Positions 1 through 9,400 of a stretch of 32,786 nt of DNA are shown here, one piece after another. The DNA comes from Ruminococcus sp. UBA1409 (GTDB lineage Bacteria; Bacillota; Clostridia; Oscillospirales; Ruminococcaceae): NCBI GenBank assembly GCA_002305045.1, contig DBPX01000012.1:1-32786 (forward strand), given 5' to 3'. The notes beneath the pieces are model-generated. The model did not search any database, was not told the DNA's origin, and saw only the letters and a program-made list of their open reading frames with translations. The position numbers were made by a program, and so were the translations under genes. Within the stretch, counting starts at the first letter, position 1. Each line of letters begins with the position of its first letter.

Positions 1-47
1 TCCGTTTTTACTGGACCTGTTCAGTTGCTCCCGGCGGTATTCATTTT

Positions 48-1673
48 TTACTTTTCTACGCTCATCCAACAACCTTCTGCACCAATTCCATCCTTGGGAG
101 GTGTTAATACGCCTTTTTCGATAAGACATTCAACAACTGCATCAAGAATGGGCATACTCGCAAGGTTATTTGCCAATCTCCATTCTCCGAGAAGGTAATC
201 GGGAACGGATTTTTTGATAAGTTCTGCAACCTTCGCTGCAACAATTTCAGCATCGGCATCGAAGTATCCATTCTGCAAAGCATTACTGATATCAAAAAGT
301 CTATCTCTATCAGAAAGCGCATTTACAAGAATCTTGGTATAAAGCATATCTCCGTCGCGATACAAATATCCGCACTCAATAGCTTTTGCCGCGTGTTCCT
401 TTTCTTTTTCAGACAACGACGTAATATCAAGACCTTCAATCGCGCGGAGCGCAAGTTGAGTCTGAGGGTCTTTAGACACATTAAGTCCGCAGCTAAAGTG
501 TTTTTTAATACGTGTGATGTAGATATTATCGAGATGGACATTAGAGAATCCACATACGTTTTGCGCGTCAACGCCATCCCAACCGCGGCCATAATACTTG
601 CCGTTATCTACATATCCAAACACACTAAACGGACGATCTGTTTTCTCAATGTCAGCAAAATGATTGTTCTTCAAAGCACACTCAACACAGTACGAGAAGG
701 CATCAGCAATATGGAATACCTGCTGCCAAAGAATAAGATTCATATCAACTTTCTTGTTCAAATATGGGAAAGCAAGATATTCTGCTTTATGTTCCTCGAT
801 ATAGTTCAATATGGTTTCGCAAATCTTTGGCAACTGCTCTGTATAAATTGCATTTGCTTTTTCAAATACATCCTTATCAAGCAAAATGAAATTAAGCGCA
901 TATTTACCGTTTTCCAAACGACGAAGAAAACCGTACTTTCCATTCTCACCTTTACGGAGGATTTCAAGTTCTTCTTCAACGTAAATGGTGGGTACATTCA
1001 GTTCCTCTGCAATTTCAGAAGCACTCATCGGCTTCTTATGGCAAAGCCACACGATATGATTTGAGAACATTCTCGTGCATACGTTACGAGGATCTCCCCA
1101 TGCAGGACTACCCGTTCCCCAAATCACGTAATCAATTTTATCAAGCGCCACCGGCTTATTATAAGTTTCTGCCATTTCTTCTACCTCACTTTTGATCTTT
1201 TGTCTTGCCGAAAAGAGCCTTTGACGAACAGCTCCTTCACTTGTTCCTTGTGCCTTGGCTATCTGAGCAGTGGAAAGACCGTCTATGTAGAACATTATCA
1301 TTACTTCACGATACGCCTTTGTCAAAAAAGCTATTCTACGATATACGGAAGTTAATAATTCTGCGGTATCATCAGAAGTGTCTTCTTCCGCAACGCCGAG
1401 CAAAATTTCTTCCGAATCGCCTTCATAGATGGTTTCCGCGCGTTTTCTTCGGTTATTTGAAAAATCGGCATAAACATTACGAGCCACTCTCCAAATAAAC
1501 GGATATACGCTCTCGATCTCTCCGTCACTATGGGCAGCTTTAACGATGGCATAGATTATATCTGAGCATAGCTCCTCTGCCTCGTAGCTGTCATTTGTTC
1601 TTGCATAACAAAAGCTAAATAGCTTATCAAGCAAGTTGTCGTCAAAATATTTTAGCAAGTCCTGTTTTTTCAT
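48..1673 (-). CDS. ECF-like RNA polymerase sigma factor with long C-terminal extension
   Basis: The first ~80 residues look like a sigma-70 region 2 (EAEELCSDIIYAIV, then FIWRVARNVYADF). Residues ~110-165 are a region 4 helix-turn-helix (REVMIMFYIDGLSTAQIAKAQ, then GAVRQRLFSARQKI). ECF sigma factors usually end there; this protein continues for about 375 residues. The extension opens with a winged-helix-like part (SASEIAEELNVPTIYVEEELEIL) followed by a soluble region I do not recognise. I start at the ATG at 1673 because GGAG lies 6 nt upstream; the longer frame begins at a GTG at 1706 without a good site. Family knowledge suggests it directs RNA polymerase to a small regulon, with the extension perhaps acting as a built-in sensor or anti-sigma-like domain; that is inference. 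It lies downstream of the truncated ORF at 1753-2526 on the same strand. Its AT-richer codon use differs from the core at 2.5-22 kb. Confidence 0.82.
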   Translation of the reverse strand: MKKQDLLKYFDDNLLDKLFSFCYARTNDSYEAEELCSDIIYAIVKAAHSDGEIESVYPFIWRVARNVYADFSNNRRKRAETIYEGDSEEILLGVAEEDTSDDTAELLTSVYRRIAFLTKAYREVMIMFYIDGLSTAQIAKAQGTSEGAVRQRLFSARQKIKSEVEEMAETYNKPVALDKIDYVIWGTGSPAWGDPRNVCTRMFSNHIVWLCHKKPMSASEIAEELNVPTIYVEEELEILRKGENGKYGFLRRLENGKYALNFILLDKDVFEKANAIYTEQLPKICETILNYIEEHKAEYLAFPYLNKKVDMNLILWQQVFHIADAFSYCVECALKNNHFADIEKTDRPFSVFGYVDNGKYYGRGWDGVDAQNVCGFSNVHLDNIYITRIKKHFSCGLNVSKDPQTQLALRAIEGLDITSLSEKEKEHAAKAIECGYLYRDGDMLYTKILVNALSDRDRLFDISNALQNGYFDADAEIVAAKVAELIKKSVPDYLLGEWRLANNLASMPILDAVVECLIEKGVLTPPKDGIGAEGCWMSVEK

Positions 1674-1752
1674 TTGTTTCTCCAAGCGATTGATCAATGC
1701 TTTCACTTATATAGTCCGCACGTTTGTGAAAATGTTAGGTGGTTTTGAAAAA

Positions 1753-2526
1753 TTATAATGATATTTTACAAACCGCAATGCCATAGCTCGTTTCCTTTTT
1801 CTGCATAAACTCGGTGGGAATTTTGCTCATATATTGCTTATTGAGCGCAGAGCTACCGAGGTAGGCTTCGATATTGGTCACAGGCAGGACACACCAATCG
1901 CTGTCGTAAGGCTTGTTTGCGATGTAGTATTCCGCAATGGTGGTCAGTACGTTCAGCGGAACACCGAGCGGTTGGATGCGCTCGATATAAGCCATCTGCT
2001 CGTATGTAAGCTTTACCGCCTCGCGGCGCAGAGCGCCAAGCTCTAAGGCGTCGGAAATGGCGGCATCAAAGGACAATGCCCACTCCGCGCGAGTCGTTCC
2101 CGTGAAGATCGGCACTTGGTACTGCTTGACCTTATCTCCCCAACTCTCCTCCCATTGCCTTGTTCTTTCCGCAAGGCAATGAATGTGCTTATTGACCTTG
2201 GTACGGTTGGCAGATATAAAATCGGCAACGGCGTGAACATGGCGGTAATACCACCCTGCGCCGTTCTCATCCACAAGCTCGGGAAACTCCTCGTGATACT
2301 CTGCAAAGTAGGTCTTGAATTGCCATTCCGCATTTGGAGTGGCATTTTTCTTTTTGTCTGGCATACTGCACCACGCACAGAGAGCGCGTCGGGCGTACTC
2401 GATGACCTCGGCACCGGCACAGTCCTCGTCATCCTCAAGCTCCGGCGGCGGAGGAGTCTCGGGCGGAGGCTCGGGAGGCGGAGGCGGCGGAAGCTGGTAA
2501 AAAGCCTCGCACCGGCTTTTGAGGCG
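1753..2526 (-). pseudogene. 5'-truncated proline-rich hypothetical protein (probable mobile-element gene remnant)
   Basis: A conventional ATG exists at 2364 and would give 203 residues, but the same frame stays open upstream to a stop just beyond 2526 and still reads like protein. It has a Cys-containing start, a run of prolines (PPPPPPEPPPETPPPP), an acidic patch (ELEDDEDC) and a CAWC motif, then the 203-residue part. No ATG, GTG or TTG occurs in that upstream part, and the ATG at 2364 has no convincing ribosome binding site. I infer that the true 5' end was lost near 2526, where an unrelated plus-strand gene begins. The family is not recognised. Conserved Trp/Tyr residues and lack of signal or membrane segments suggest a soluble protein, perhaps from an integrative element or phage. 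The same operon direction as the sigma factor (79 nt apart) suggests they arrived together. Confidence 0.5.
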
Positions 2527-2560
2527 TCAAAAAAATAAATTGTAAAGGAGACGGTATAAT

Positions 2561-2740
2561 ATGCAATTATGGATGGCGGCAGTTATACTATTGCTGACGG
2601 CAGCAGGGGCGTATTTTCTCCTTTCATCGGGAAGGCTTGGGAAAAAGCTAAAAATTGCGCTGGTTTGTGCGCTTGCCGTGCTGTTCGCTGCGGCGGCGGC
2701 ATACATAGTGCTTGCTATTTTGCTCCTAGACAGCATCTAG
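2561..2740 (+). CDS. small two-helix membrane protein, 59 residues
   Basis: An ATG at 2561 follows AAAGGAG at 2544-2550 and opens a 59-codon frame ending in TAG. The product is strongly hydrophobic: helix 1 at about residues 3-22 (MAAVILLLTAAGAYFLL), a short basic linker (GRLGKKLK), and helix 2 at about residues 32-56 (Ala/Leu/Val rich). The Lys/Arg-rich loop suggests both termini face outside and the loop inside. No function is recognised. It is the first feature on the GC-rich side of the boundary near 2526, so its original upstream neighbour may have been displaced. The structured element of copy A lies 46 nt downstream and could be part of its transcript. Confidence 0.6.
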   Translation: MQLWMAAVILLLTAAGAYFLLSSGRLGKKLKIALVCALAVLFAAAAAYIVLAILLLDSI

Positions 2741-2786
2741 CCGGATTTTAGGATTAAAAGCATCTGTTTTCTACCTTTACAGATTG

Positions 2787-3074
2787 AAAAAGAGGGGGAG
2801 TCGGTCAATGCATCGATTCCCCCTTGGCCTATCTAAAGCATTTTCCGCAGGACCGGCTCCCCCCACGCAAAGCTCGCCGTCACGGCCTTGGCCGTGACGA
2901 AGGGATTGACAGGCGCTGATTAGACGCCCTCCCTGCTTCCCCGCAGGAGGCGTATATAGCTGGCTTTTGTGAAGGTATGGGGTCAATCCCTCGGTCAGCG
3001 GCGCTGACGGCGAGCTTTGCGTGGGGAGGGAGCCTCCCCACCAAGCGGCGATAGATAGACTCCCGCCTCTTTTT
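2787..3074. repeat. structured intergenic element, copy A (possible non-coding RNA or REP-like element)
   Basis: This gene-free stretch is almost entirely self-complementary. The core is a closing stem of 18 pairs (2861-2878 with 3009-3026) around three branches: a perfect 20-nt palindrome GTCACGGCCTTGGCCGTGAC (2879-2898), a longer arm closed by GGGATTGAC/GTCAATCCC (2902-2910 with 2982-2990), and a short hairpin GTCAGC/GCTGAC (2994-3008). An outer stem pairs AAAAAGAGGGGGAGTC (2787-2802) with GACTCCCGCCTCTTTTT (3058-3074) with a one-base bulge; it looks like a terminator from both strands. Copy B at 14079-14240 has the same branch order. The site lies between the plus-strand small membrane gene and the minus-strand AraC gene. 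No convincing coding frame explains it. Confidence 0.7.
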
Positions 3075-3089
3075 AATGTGCAGAGCATG

Positions 3090-3833
3090 CTATTTTTTCT
3101 GCCGCCATTTTGACGGAGGCAGGCCTGTAAGAGCGCAGAACTGCCTTGAAAAGTGGACCTGGCTGTTATAGCCGCATCGATAGCCAACCTCGCTTATGCT
3201 AAGTCCTGTTCCGTCAAGGAGCAGCTTTGCTGTTTCGACACGGGAGTTGATGACATCCGCACGGCAGGTCACTCCGAAGGTGTCCTTATAGAGCTTTTGG
3301 AGGTGCGCCGGGCTGAGCCCCAGCCTCTTTGACATATTTCCGACCGACCAGTCCCTCTCGGGGAAGGAGTATATCTCCTTTCGCATCCCGGCAAGAGCCT
3401 TGTAGTGAGTGCCGGTGATGTCAGGCGAGCCGGACGCCAGGGCAAGCTCTGAAAAAAGTGCGCTGACAAGATGTGAGCAGGCGACCTGACTGCCTCTGTA
3501 ATAGGCGTCCAGAAGCATATGGGTGTACTCTGATATCGGCACTATGTCGCTCAGATAATATGGCTTGCCGTAGCTTATGGCAGGCTCCTCGTCGATTTCA
3601 AGCTGAATCCAGTCGTCGACATACTCCTTGCCGACGCCCCTGTAGTGAATCCAGGAGTTCCTGTCAAAGAGGATAAACATATTCTCCTTTGTCCTTTGCT
3701 CCACGCCGTCAAGGATAAATAGCGCCGGGGTTTTCACATAAAGGGCGAGGTGAAAGTCAAATCCCTTAGGGCGGCAGAGGCAGAAATCGCTGCTGTGGAC
3801 GCTGTCACAGCCCATATGACGAATCTTGAACAC
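3090..3833 (-). CDS. AraC family transcriptional regulator
   Basis: A 247-residue protein with an N-terminal sensing domain (about residues 1-140, cupin-like AraC type) and a C-terminal pair of helix-turn-helices (about 155-245). The second carries the family signature: SISEVGYRCGYNSQVHFSRQF followed by TGLPPSKWR. The start is a GTG at 3833 with GAGAGGA 6 nt upstream. It is transcribed away from the aldo-keto reductase at 3986 with 152 nt between them, the usual arrangement of a regulator with its target, so it probably controls that gene and itself in response to a small metabolite or sugar. The ligand cannot be read from the sequence. Its stop lies 16 nt from the outer arm of structured element copy A. 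Confidence 0.9.
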   Translation of the reverse strand: MFKIRHMGCDSVHSSDFCLCRPKGFDFHLALYVKTPALFILDGVEQRTKENMFILFDRNSWIHYRGVGKEYVDDWIQLEIDEEPAISYGKPYYLSDIVPISEYTHMLLDAYYRGSQVACSHLVSALFSELALASGSPDITGTHYKALAGMRKEIYSFPERDWSVGNMSKRLGLSPAHLQKLYKDTFGVTCRADVINSRVETAKLLLDGTGLSISEVGYRCGYNSQVHFSRQFCALTGLPPSKWRQKK

Positions 3834-3904
3834 GGCTAGTCCTCTCTTTCTTTGGGTATAGAATAAAATCCTCTAAAATGTTAAAGCAATAACAGTATAT
3901 ATTA

Positions 3905-3933
3905 TTTACATTTGGAAGTCAAACCTGTATAAT
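3905..3933 (+). promoter_or_regulatory. sigma-A promoter of the aldo-keto reductase gene
   Basis: TTTACA (3905-3910) and a consensus TATAAT (3928-3933) are separated by 17 nt, in the AraC/reductase intergenic region. Transcription would start near 3940, about 45 nt before the reductase ATG. Confidence 0.75.
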
Positions 3934-3985
3934 GAGCCTGTAAGACTATTTTTTAAAAAATACAAAAAACAGGGGAGGAGATTTT

Positions 3986-4984
3986 ATGTATATTCCGCAG
4001 AGCCAAAGATATGCCGACGGCAGGATGAGGTACCGCCGCTGCGGAGACTCCGGGCTTAGGCTGTCCGAGATATCGCTGGGACTTTGGAAGAACTTTGGGA
4101 GGACCGTCCCTCTTTCTGAGGTGGAGGGCATGATTCACACCGCCTTTGACTGCGGGATAACCTGCTTCGACCTTGCAAACAACTACGGAGCGCCTCACAA
4201 CGGCAGTGCGGAGGAGAATATGGGCAGGGTGATGGCGTCGTCCATGAAGCCGCACCGCCACGAAATGGTAATTTCCACCAAGGCAGGCTTTGATATGTGG
4301 GAGGGTCCCTACGGCAGGGGAGGCTCAAGAAAGTACCTCCTTTCTTCCTTGGACGAGAGTCTTAAAAGGCTGGGGCTGGAGTATGTGGATATATTTTACC
4401 ACCATGTTTACGACCCCGAGACCCCGCTTGAGGAGACAGCCATGGCTCTTGACTCGGCGGTAAGGCAGGGCAAGGCGCTCTATGCCGGGATATCAAACTA
4501 CAGCCTCAAGCAGACAAGGAGGATGACCGAGATACTAAAGGAGATGAAAACCCCGTTCATCGTCAACCAGATATCCTACTCAATGCTCAACCGCTGGATA
4601 GAGAAGGACGGTCTTGATGTCTGGGCGGCTGAAAACGGCGTCGGGCTGACGGTATACTCTCCGCTCTATCAGGGACTTCTCACCGACAAGTATCTTGCGG
4701 GAGTCCCCAAGGATTCAAGAATAGGAAAGGGCGACACATGGCTAGGACCAGATATTGATAGCGGTCTTAAAGCAAAGCTCCGCCGGCTTTCTTCGCTTGC
4801 CGAAAAAAGAAAGGAGCCGCTTTCCCAGCTTGCTCTTTCCTGGATTCTAAGGAACAGTGCTGTAGCCTCAGTTATAATCGGAGCGAGCAGCAAGGAGCAG
4901 ATTGTGGAAAACTGCGGCTGTCTAAAAGCTGCCGATTTTTCCGAGGAGGAGCTTTTGAGCATAGAAAAAATCCTGGAAGAATAA
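3986..4984 (+). CDS. aldo/keto reductase (YghZ/MgrA-like)
   Basis: A 332-residue TIM-barrel oxidoreductase that would use NADPH to reduce aldehydes or ketones in the cytoplasm. The AKR catalytic tetrad is visible: D62 and Y67 in FDLANNYG, K99 in ISTKAG, and the His in DIFYHHVYD (H140 by alignment). The opening MRYRRCGDSGLRLSEISLGLW and the insert FDMWEGPYGRGGS match the YghZ/L-glyceraldehyde-3-phosphate reductase subgroup. The NADP-binding end appears as VIIGASSKEQIVENCG. AGGGGAGGAG lies 5 nt before the ATG. It is monocistronic: a promoter sits at 3905-3933, a strong terminator follows at 5001, and the divergent AraC gene is the likely regulator. The physiological substrate is not determinable here. 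Confidence 0.93.
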   Translation: MYIPQSQRYADGRMRYRRCGDSGLRLSEISLGLWKNFGRTVPLSEVEGMIHTAFDCGITCFDLANNYGAPHNGSAEENMGRVMASSMKPHRHEMVISTKAGFDMWEGPYGRGGSRKYLLSSLDESLKRLGLEYVDIFYHHVYDPETPLEETAMALDSAVRQGKALYAGISNYSLKQTRRMTEILKEMKTPFIVNQISYSMLNRWIEKDGLDVWAAENGVGLTVYSPLYQGLLTDKYLAGVPKDSRIGKGDTWLGPDIDSGLKAKLRRLSSLAEKRKEPLSQLALSWILRNSAVASVIIGASSKEQIVENCGCLKAADFSEEELLSIEKILEE

Positions 4985-5000
4985 ATAAGGCGAAAAAACA

Positions 5001-5043
5001 CCGGCTTCCCCCAGATTTTAAGGGGGAGCCGGCGCTGTTTTTT
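5001..5043. terminator. bidirectional terminator between aldo-keto reductase and phosphoglycerate mutase
   Basis: CCGGCTTCCCCC (5001-5012) pairs with GGGGGAGCCGG (5022-5032) with one bulged T. A run of A precedes the stem and a run of T follows it, so it can terminate both convergent genes. Confidence 0.88.
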
Positions 5044-5044
5044 A

Positions 5045-6259
5045 TCATTTAAAGTCGGTCAGCAGGTGGTCAATCAGCGTGTGGCCTATCGGGACATATC
5101 TTCCCGTGTCCCTTGCCGTGCGCTCGCAGAAGCAGTCGACGCCCTCGTTGGGGGTGCGGGTAGAGTAAATCATGTAGGGTATCGGGTCGTTGGTGTGGGT
5201 CATTAGAGACAGAGGAGTAGCATGGTCGGGAAGGACCATAACGCAGTAGTCTCCCAGCTTTGACAGCTCGCTCACGACCGGGCCGAGAATGAGCTGGTCG
5301 ATAAGCTCTATCGCCTTGACCTTGTTTTCTATCTCATGACGGTGACCGCACTCGTCGGGAGCCTCTACATGGACATATACAAAGCTGCTGCCCGACTTAA
5401 ACTCCTCGACGGCGGCTCTTGCCTTGCCCTCAAAGTTGGTGTCTATATAGCCGGTTGCGCCCTCGACGCTGACGACATTCATCCCGGTGAACTTTCCTAT
5501 CCCCTTTAAAAGATCTACGGCGGATATCATCGAGGCCTTTAAGCCGAACCTGTCGTAAAACTGCTCAAGAGGCTTTCTTACCCCCTCGCCCCAGAACCAC
5601 ATCGAGTTTGCGGGACGAAGCCCCTTTTCAATCCTCGCCCTGTTTATCGGGTGGCTCATAAGGATGTCGTAGCTTTCCTTCATCATCCTAAGAAGGGGTA
5701 CGGTGTTCTCATGGCTTGGAAGATAATTTCTAATCGGCTTCAGGGAGATGTCATGCGGAGGGGTAAGGCTTCCCACATCGAGGGTGCCGTTTTTCCATAT
5801 CAGGCAGTGACGGTAGCTCACCCCGGAGTAGAGGGTGAAGCTCTCGCTGTCAAAATGCTCCTTGAGAGTCTTGATAAGCTCGGCAGCCTCTGCGGTGGAG
5901 ATATCCCCCGCACAGTAGTCAACCATGGTTTTGTCCTCGTAGCAAGGCTCATCCGACAGGGTGACAAGGTTACAGCGGAAGGAAACATCGGTTGGCTTCA
6001 TGTCGATTCCTATCGAGCCGGCCTCTAAGGGAGACCTTCCCGAGTAGCATTTAGCGGGGTCGTACCCCAGAACGGACAGGTTTGCAACATCGCTTCCGGG
6101 CTTCAGACCGTCCGCAACGCTCTTTACAAGACCGACCTCGCTCATAGCGGCGAGTCTGTCCATGTTGGGTTTTATAGCCGCCTCCATCGGGGTGAGTCCT
6201 CCAAGCTCGGGCAGGGGATAGTCCGCCATTCCGTCGCAGAGTAAAACAAGGTAGTTCAT
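5045..6259 (-). CDS. apgM: cofactor-independent phosphoglycerate mutase (archaeal-type ApgM family)
   Basis: A 404-residue enzyme of the alkaline-phosphatase superfamily that interconverts 3- and 2-phosphoglycerate in glycolysis using metal ions instead of 2,3-bisphosphoglycerate. Recognisable parts are the N-terminal metal site LVLLCDGMAD (D9), the nucleophile region GSDVANLSVLGYDP, CYSGRSPLEA, the EAPDECGHR motif, and the late metal-binding VMVLPDHATPL and HTNDPIPYMIY. I start at the ATG at 6259, which has AAGGAG 9 nt upstream; an upstream in-frame start at 6307 would lie inside a leader hairpin. It is divergent from the glucan synthase gene and convergent with the reductase, sharing a terminator with the latter. 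Length and motifs match the ApgM family well. Confidence 0.94.
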   Translation of the reverse strand: MNYLVLLCDGMADYPLPELGGLTPMEAAIKPNMDRLAAMSEVGLVKSVADGLKPGSDVANLSVLGYDPAKCYSGRSPLEAGSIGIDMKPTDVSFRCNLVTLSDEPCYEDKTMVDYCAGDISTAEAAELIKTLKEHFDSESFTLYSGVSYRHCLIWKNGTLDVGSLTPPHDISLKPIRNYLPSHENTVPLLRMMKESYDILMSHPINRARIEKGLRPANSMWFWGEGVRKPLEQFYDRFGLKASMISAVDLLKGIGKFTGMNVVSVEGATGYIDTNFEGKARAAVEEFKSGSSFVYVHVEAPDECGHRHEIENKVKAIELIDQLILGPVVSELSKLGDYCVMVLPDHATPLSLMTHTNDPIPYMIYSTRTPNEGVDCFCERTARDTGRYVPIGHTLIDHLLTDFK

Positions 6260-6282
6260 AGATAACAGCTCCTTTTTATATA

Positions 6283-6308
6283 GATGCTCCGTTAAGCCTC
6301 GGAGCATC
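6283..6308 (-). promoter_or_regulatory. perfect hairpin in the apgM 5' leader
   Basis: GATGCTCCG (6283-6291) and CGGAGCATC (6300-6308) form nine uninterrupted pairs around an 8-nt loop. It lies in the predicted apgM transcript only ~9 nt upstream of the Shine-Dalgarno. It could stabilise the message or modulate translation; there is no T-tract, so it is not a terminator. Confidence 0.55.
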
Positions 6309-6342
6309 GAAAGAGTCGCTTAAAAGTATTCCGACATCCTAA

Positions 6343-6371
6343 AGTATACCACTGCCCCGGGGATTTTGCAA
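6343..6371 (-). promoter_or_regulatory. sigma-A promoter of apgM
   Basis: On the minus strand TTGCAA (6366-6371) and TATACT (6343-6348) are 17 nt apart, with TGG just before the -10 box. Transcription would start near 6336 and run through the leader hairpin into apgM. Confidence 0.65.
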
Positions 6372-6474
6372 CACTCCCCACAGCGCCCGGCTGTACAAAT
6401 TTTCAAACCCCCGCCACATATTTTCCGTCAATACGGCAAATAATACCTTAACAAAATCTGAAAGGCGAAGGAAT

Positions 6475-9400
6475 ATGTCTAAAGCTGTTTCATCGGTAAG
6501 AGTAAGGTCGTGGGCGAGGTCTAAGGGACGGAGCCTCGGCTCGGCATACAAGGCGATATGCACATCCCCGTCCGGCGCAGAGCTTGACTCCTGCGAGGAG
6601 ATTTTCTTAGACGGCTACACCGCCGTTTTCTCGCTCTGCGACATCCTCTTGCGCTATCGGGGCGAGGGGATAGTCTGCGGAGAGCTTTCCTTTAGAGTCC
6701 TAAAGGCGCTCCGTGAATCCGGGACGGACGGTCTGGATAGAATTATATCCTCCTGTGAGCCGGAGCCGTCCTTTCTCGAGGCGGAGTATCTTATGGAGTC
6801 CGTATGCCTGCTTGCGCTAAAGGGGATATGCTCAGCCCTAAAGGAAAGAGACAAGGACAAAATGAGAGACTATATTCGCCTTTCATACCTTATTTTAGGC
6901 CATGACTGGGAGAGGCTTTCCTCAGGCTTAAACCCGGTGGCGGCGGTGCTTGAGGGATGCTTGGAGTATAGCGGAAGCAGCTCCTATACAAAAAGCGTCT
7001 ACAGAATAAGCTGCTTCAGGCTGGCAAAAAGGGAGGGCAGGGACCCCAAGGAGCTTGCAAAAATGCTTTTAAGGGAGCTTTCCGGGGAGGAAAAAAGCCT
7101 CGCCTCGCTTTTGGGTCTTGAAAGGGCTGGGGCAAGAGGCTGTCTTGCGGCGTTCTACGGAGCGGGGCTTGTCCTGCTGTCGGCTTTGCTGTCGGCTCTG
7201 GCCGGGATAAGCCTCGGCGAGCCGTTTGCGGCTCTTTTTCTTGCAGTCCCGATGCTGATAGGGATAAAGCCGGTCTGGGAGATTATCTTTTCCGCTCTTT
7301 CAAGAAGCGGTCCGCTTTTGAGCCTAGAGCCGTCCGGGATAACGGTAAGGAAAACACGCTGTGCCGTGGTTTTAAGCGCACTTATAGACGGTCCCGAGAG
7401 CGCAGAGCTTATCTATGAGCGGCTTTACAGCCTATATGCCCACAACCGCCGTGAGGGGATATACTATTTAGCTCTTTGCGACCTCCCGGCGGAGCAGTCA
7501 CGGGAGGTTTACTCCGACAGAGCGGCGCTGTCCTCGCTGGAGGAGGCGATAAAAAGGCTTAATAAGGAGCTTGGCGGCAGCTTCTGTGCGATAGTAAGAA
7601 AAAGGGAATACCAGAAAACCCAGGACGAGTACATGGGCAGGGAGAGAAAGCGTGGCGCAATTCTGGAGGCGGCAGGCTACCTTAAATCGGGCACAGGGGA
7701 TTTTTATTTTAGCTCGGGAGAAATAAGCGAGCTGGTCGGGATTAAATATATCCTCGCCGTGGATATCGACACCGAGCCCTACCTTGGCTCCGTAGACGAG
7801 CTTCTGGGGATTATCCTTCATCCCGCAAACAGCCCGGTTATTAAGGAGGGCAGGGTGATAAAGGGGTTCGGGATTCTGGCTCCCAGGCTTGTAACAAGGC
7901 TGAAGGACTCCATCTTAGGCGCCTTTTCGATGGCAAAGGGAGGTATAGGCTCTGTCTCCGGCTACGACATGGAGTCGAGCGACTTCTGGCAGGAGGTCTT
8001 TGGCAGGGCGAGCTTCTGCGGCAAGGGTCTTATAAGCGTGGACGCCCTAATTGCCTGCACCTCATGGCTCCCCGAGGACAGAATACTCTCCCACGACATC
8101 CTGGAGGGAGAGCTTACGGGCTGCGCCTATGCGGGAGGAACGATATTCACCGAGGGCTTTCCCGGCAGCCCCTCATCATACTACAAGAGGCTTGACAGGT
8201 GGATAAGAGGGGACACCCAGAATCTTAGGCTTCTTTTCTTAGCAAGGCTTGACTGTCTCGCAAAAATCAAGCTCCTTGACAACCTGATAAGGGCTGTAGC
8301 GCCGGCAAGCGTTCTGGCGGCGATGTATCTTAGCTTTTTAATCTACCCGGCGGCGGGGTCTGCGGTGTCGCTTTTGGCTCTTTTAGGCTATCTTTTCCCT
8401 CAGCTTCTGGGACTTTTTAGGAGCGTGCTGGCAGGAGGAGCCTCCCCGAGGAGCTTTTTCACCGGGATAATATCGAGGTCGGCGCTGTGGCTTTTACAGC
8501 TTCTTTGCCAGACGGTGCTTTTGTGCCTCGACGCCGCAGCGTCGCTCAGGGCGGTGCTTCTGTCCGCTAAAAGGATGATAACAAAAAGAGGGCTTCTTGA
8601 CTGGACGACCTCCCTTGCCGCAGAAGGCTCAGGGAGGGGTCTTGGGCTTTATTATGCCGCCGAGGCGTTATCCCTTTTGCTCCTAGCGAGTCCGGCGGCT
8701 CTTGTGAGGCTCTGGGCGGCATTCTTTTCCCTGATGCCCGTCTTTATCGCCCTGGGAGGGTCAAGGCGGAGCGACGAGAGTCCAAAAAGGCTTGATTACA
8801 GGGACACAAGGGAGCTAAGCTCTCAGCTTGGGAATATGTGGAGGCTTTTTGACGACTATGTAACCGAGGAGGAGAGCTGGCTCCCTCCCGACAACATACA
8901 GCTTGCGCCGGTTTATAAAATATGCCACAGGACCTCTCCCACAAACATCGGGATGTATATGCTGAGCGTCCTGGCCGCCTGCGACAGACGGCTGATTACC
9001 CCCTCGGCGATGAGAAAAAGGCTGTCAGGGCTTGTTTTTTCGCTGGAGCGGATGGAAAAGTATCACGGAAATCTCTACAACTGGTACGATACCAGGACGC
9101 TGGAGCCATGTCCCAATCCGTATGTGTCCAGCGTCGACTCGGGAAACCTAGTCTGCTCCATGGTCGCCTTAAAGGAGGGGCTTAAGGAGTATTACTCCGA
9201 GGAGCCGGAGCTTTGCCATGTTGTCAAGAGGCTGAATCAGCTTATAGACTCCACCGAGCTGTCGGTATTCTTTGACAGCGCAAGAGGTCTTATGGCGATA
9301 GGTCTTGACCCGGCAACCGGCTGTCTCAGCCCGTCTAGATACGATTTTTTGATGAGTGAGGCAAGGCTGACCTCCTTCTTTGCGATAGCCTCGGGGCAGG

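Noticed and set aside
1..47. Possible start of another minus-strand gene
   Set aside because: An ATG at 43 reaches a stop after seven codons; nothing supportable remains.
393..1064. 223-residue plus-strand frame inside the sigma factor gene
   Set aside because: It is antisense to a strongly recognisable protein and has no motif of its own.
2777..3187. 136-residue minus-strand frame over copy A
   Set aside because: It is antisense through the structured element and overlaps the AraC gene in another frame; no ribosome binding site.
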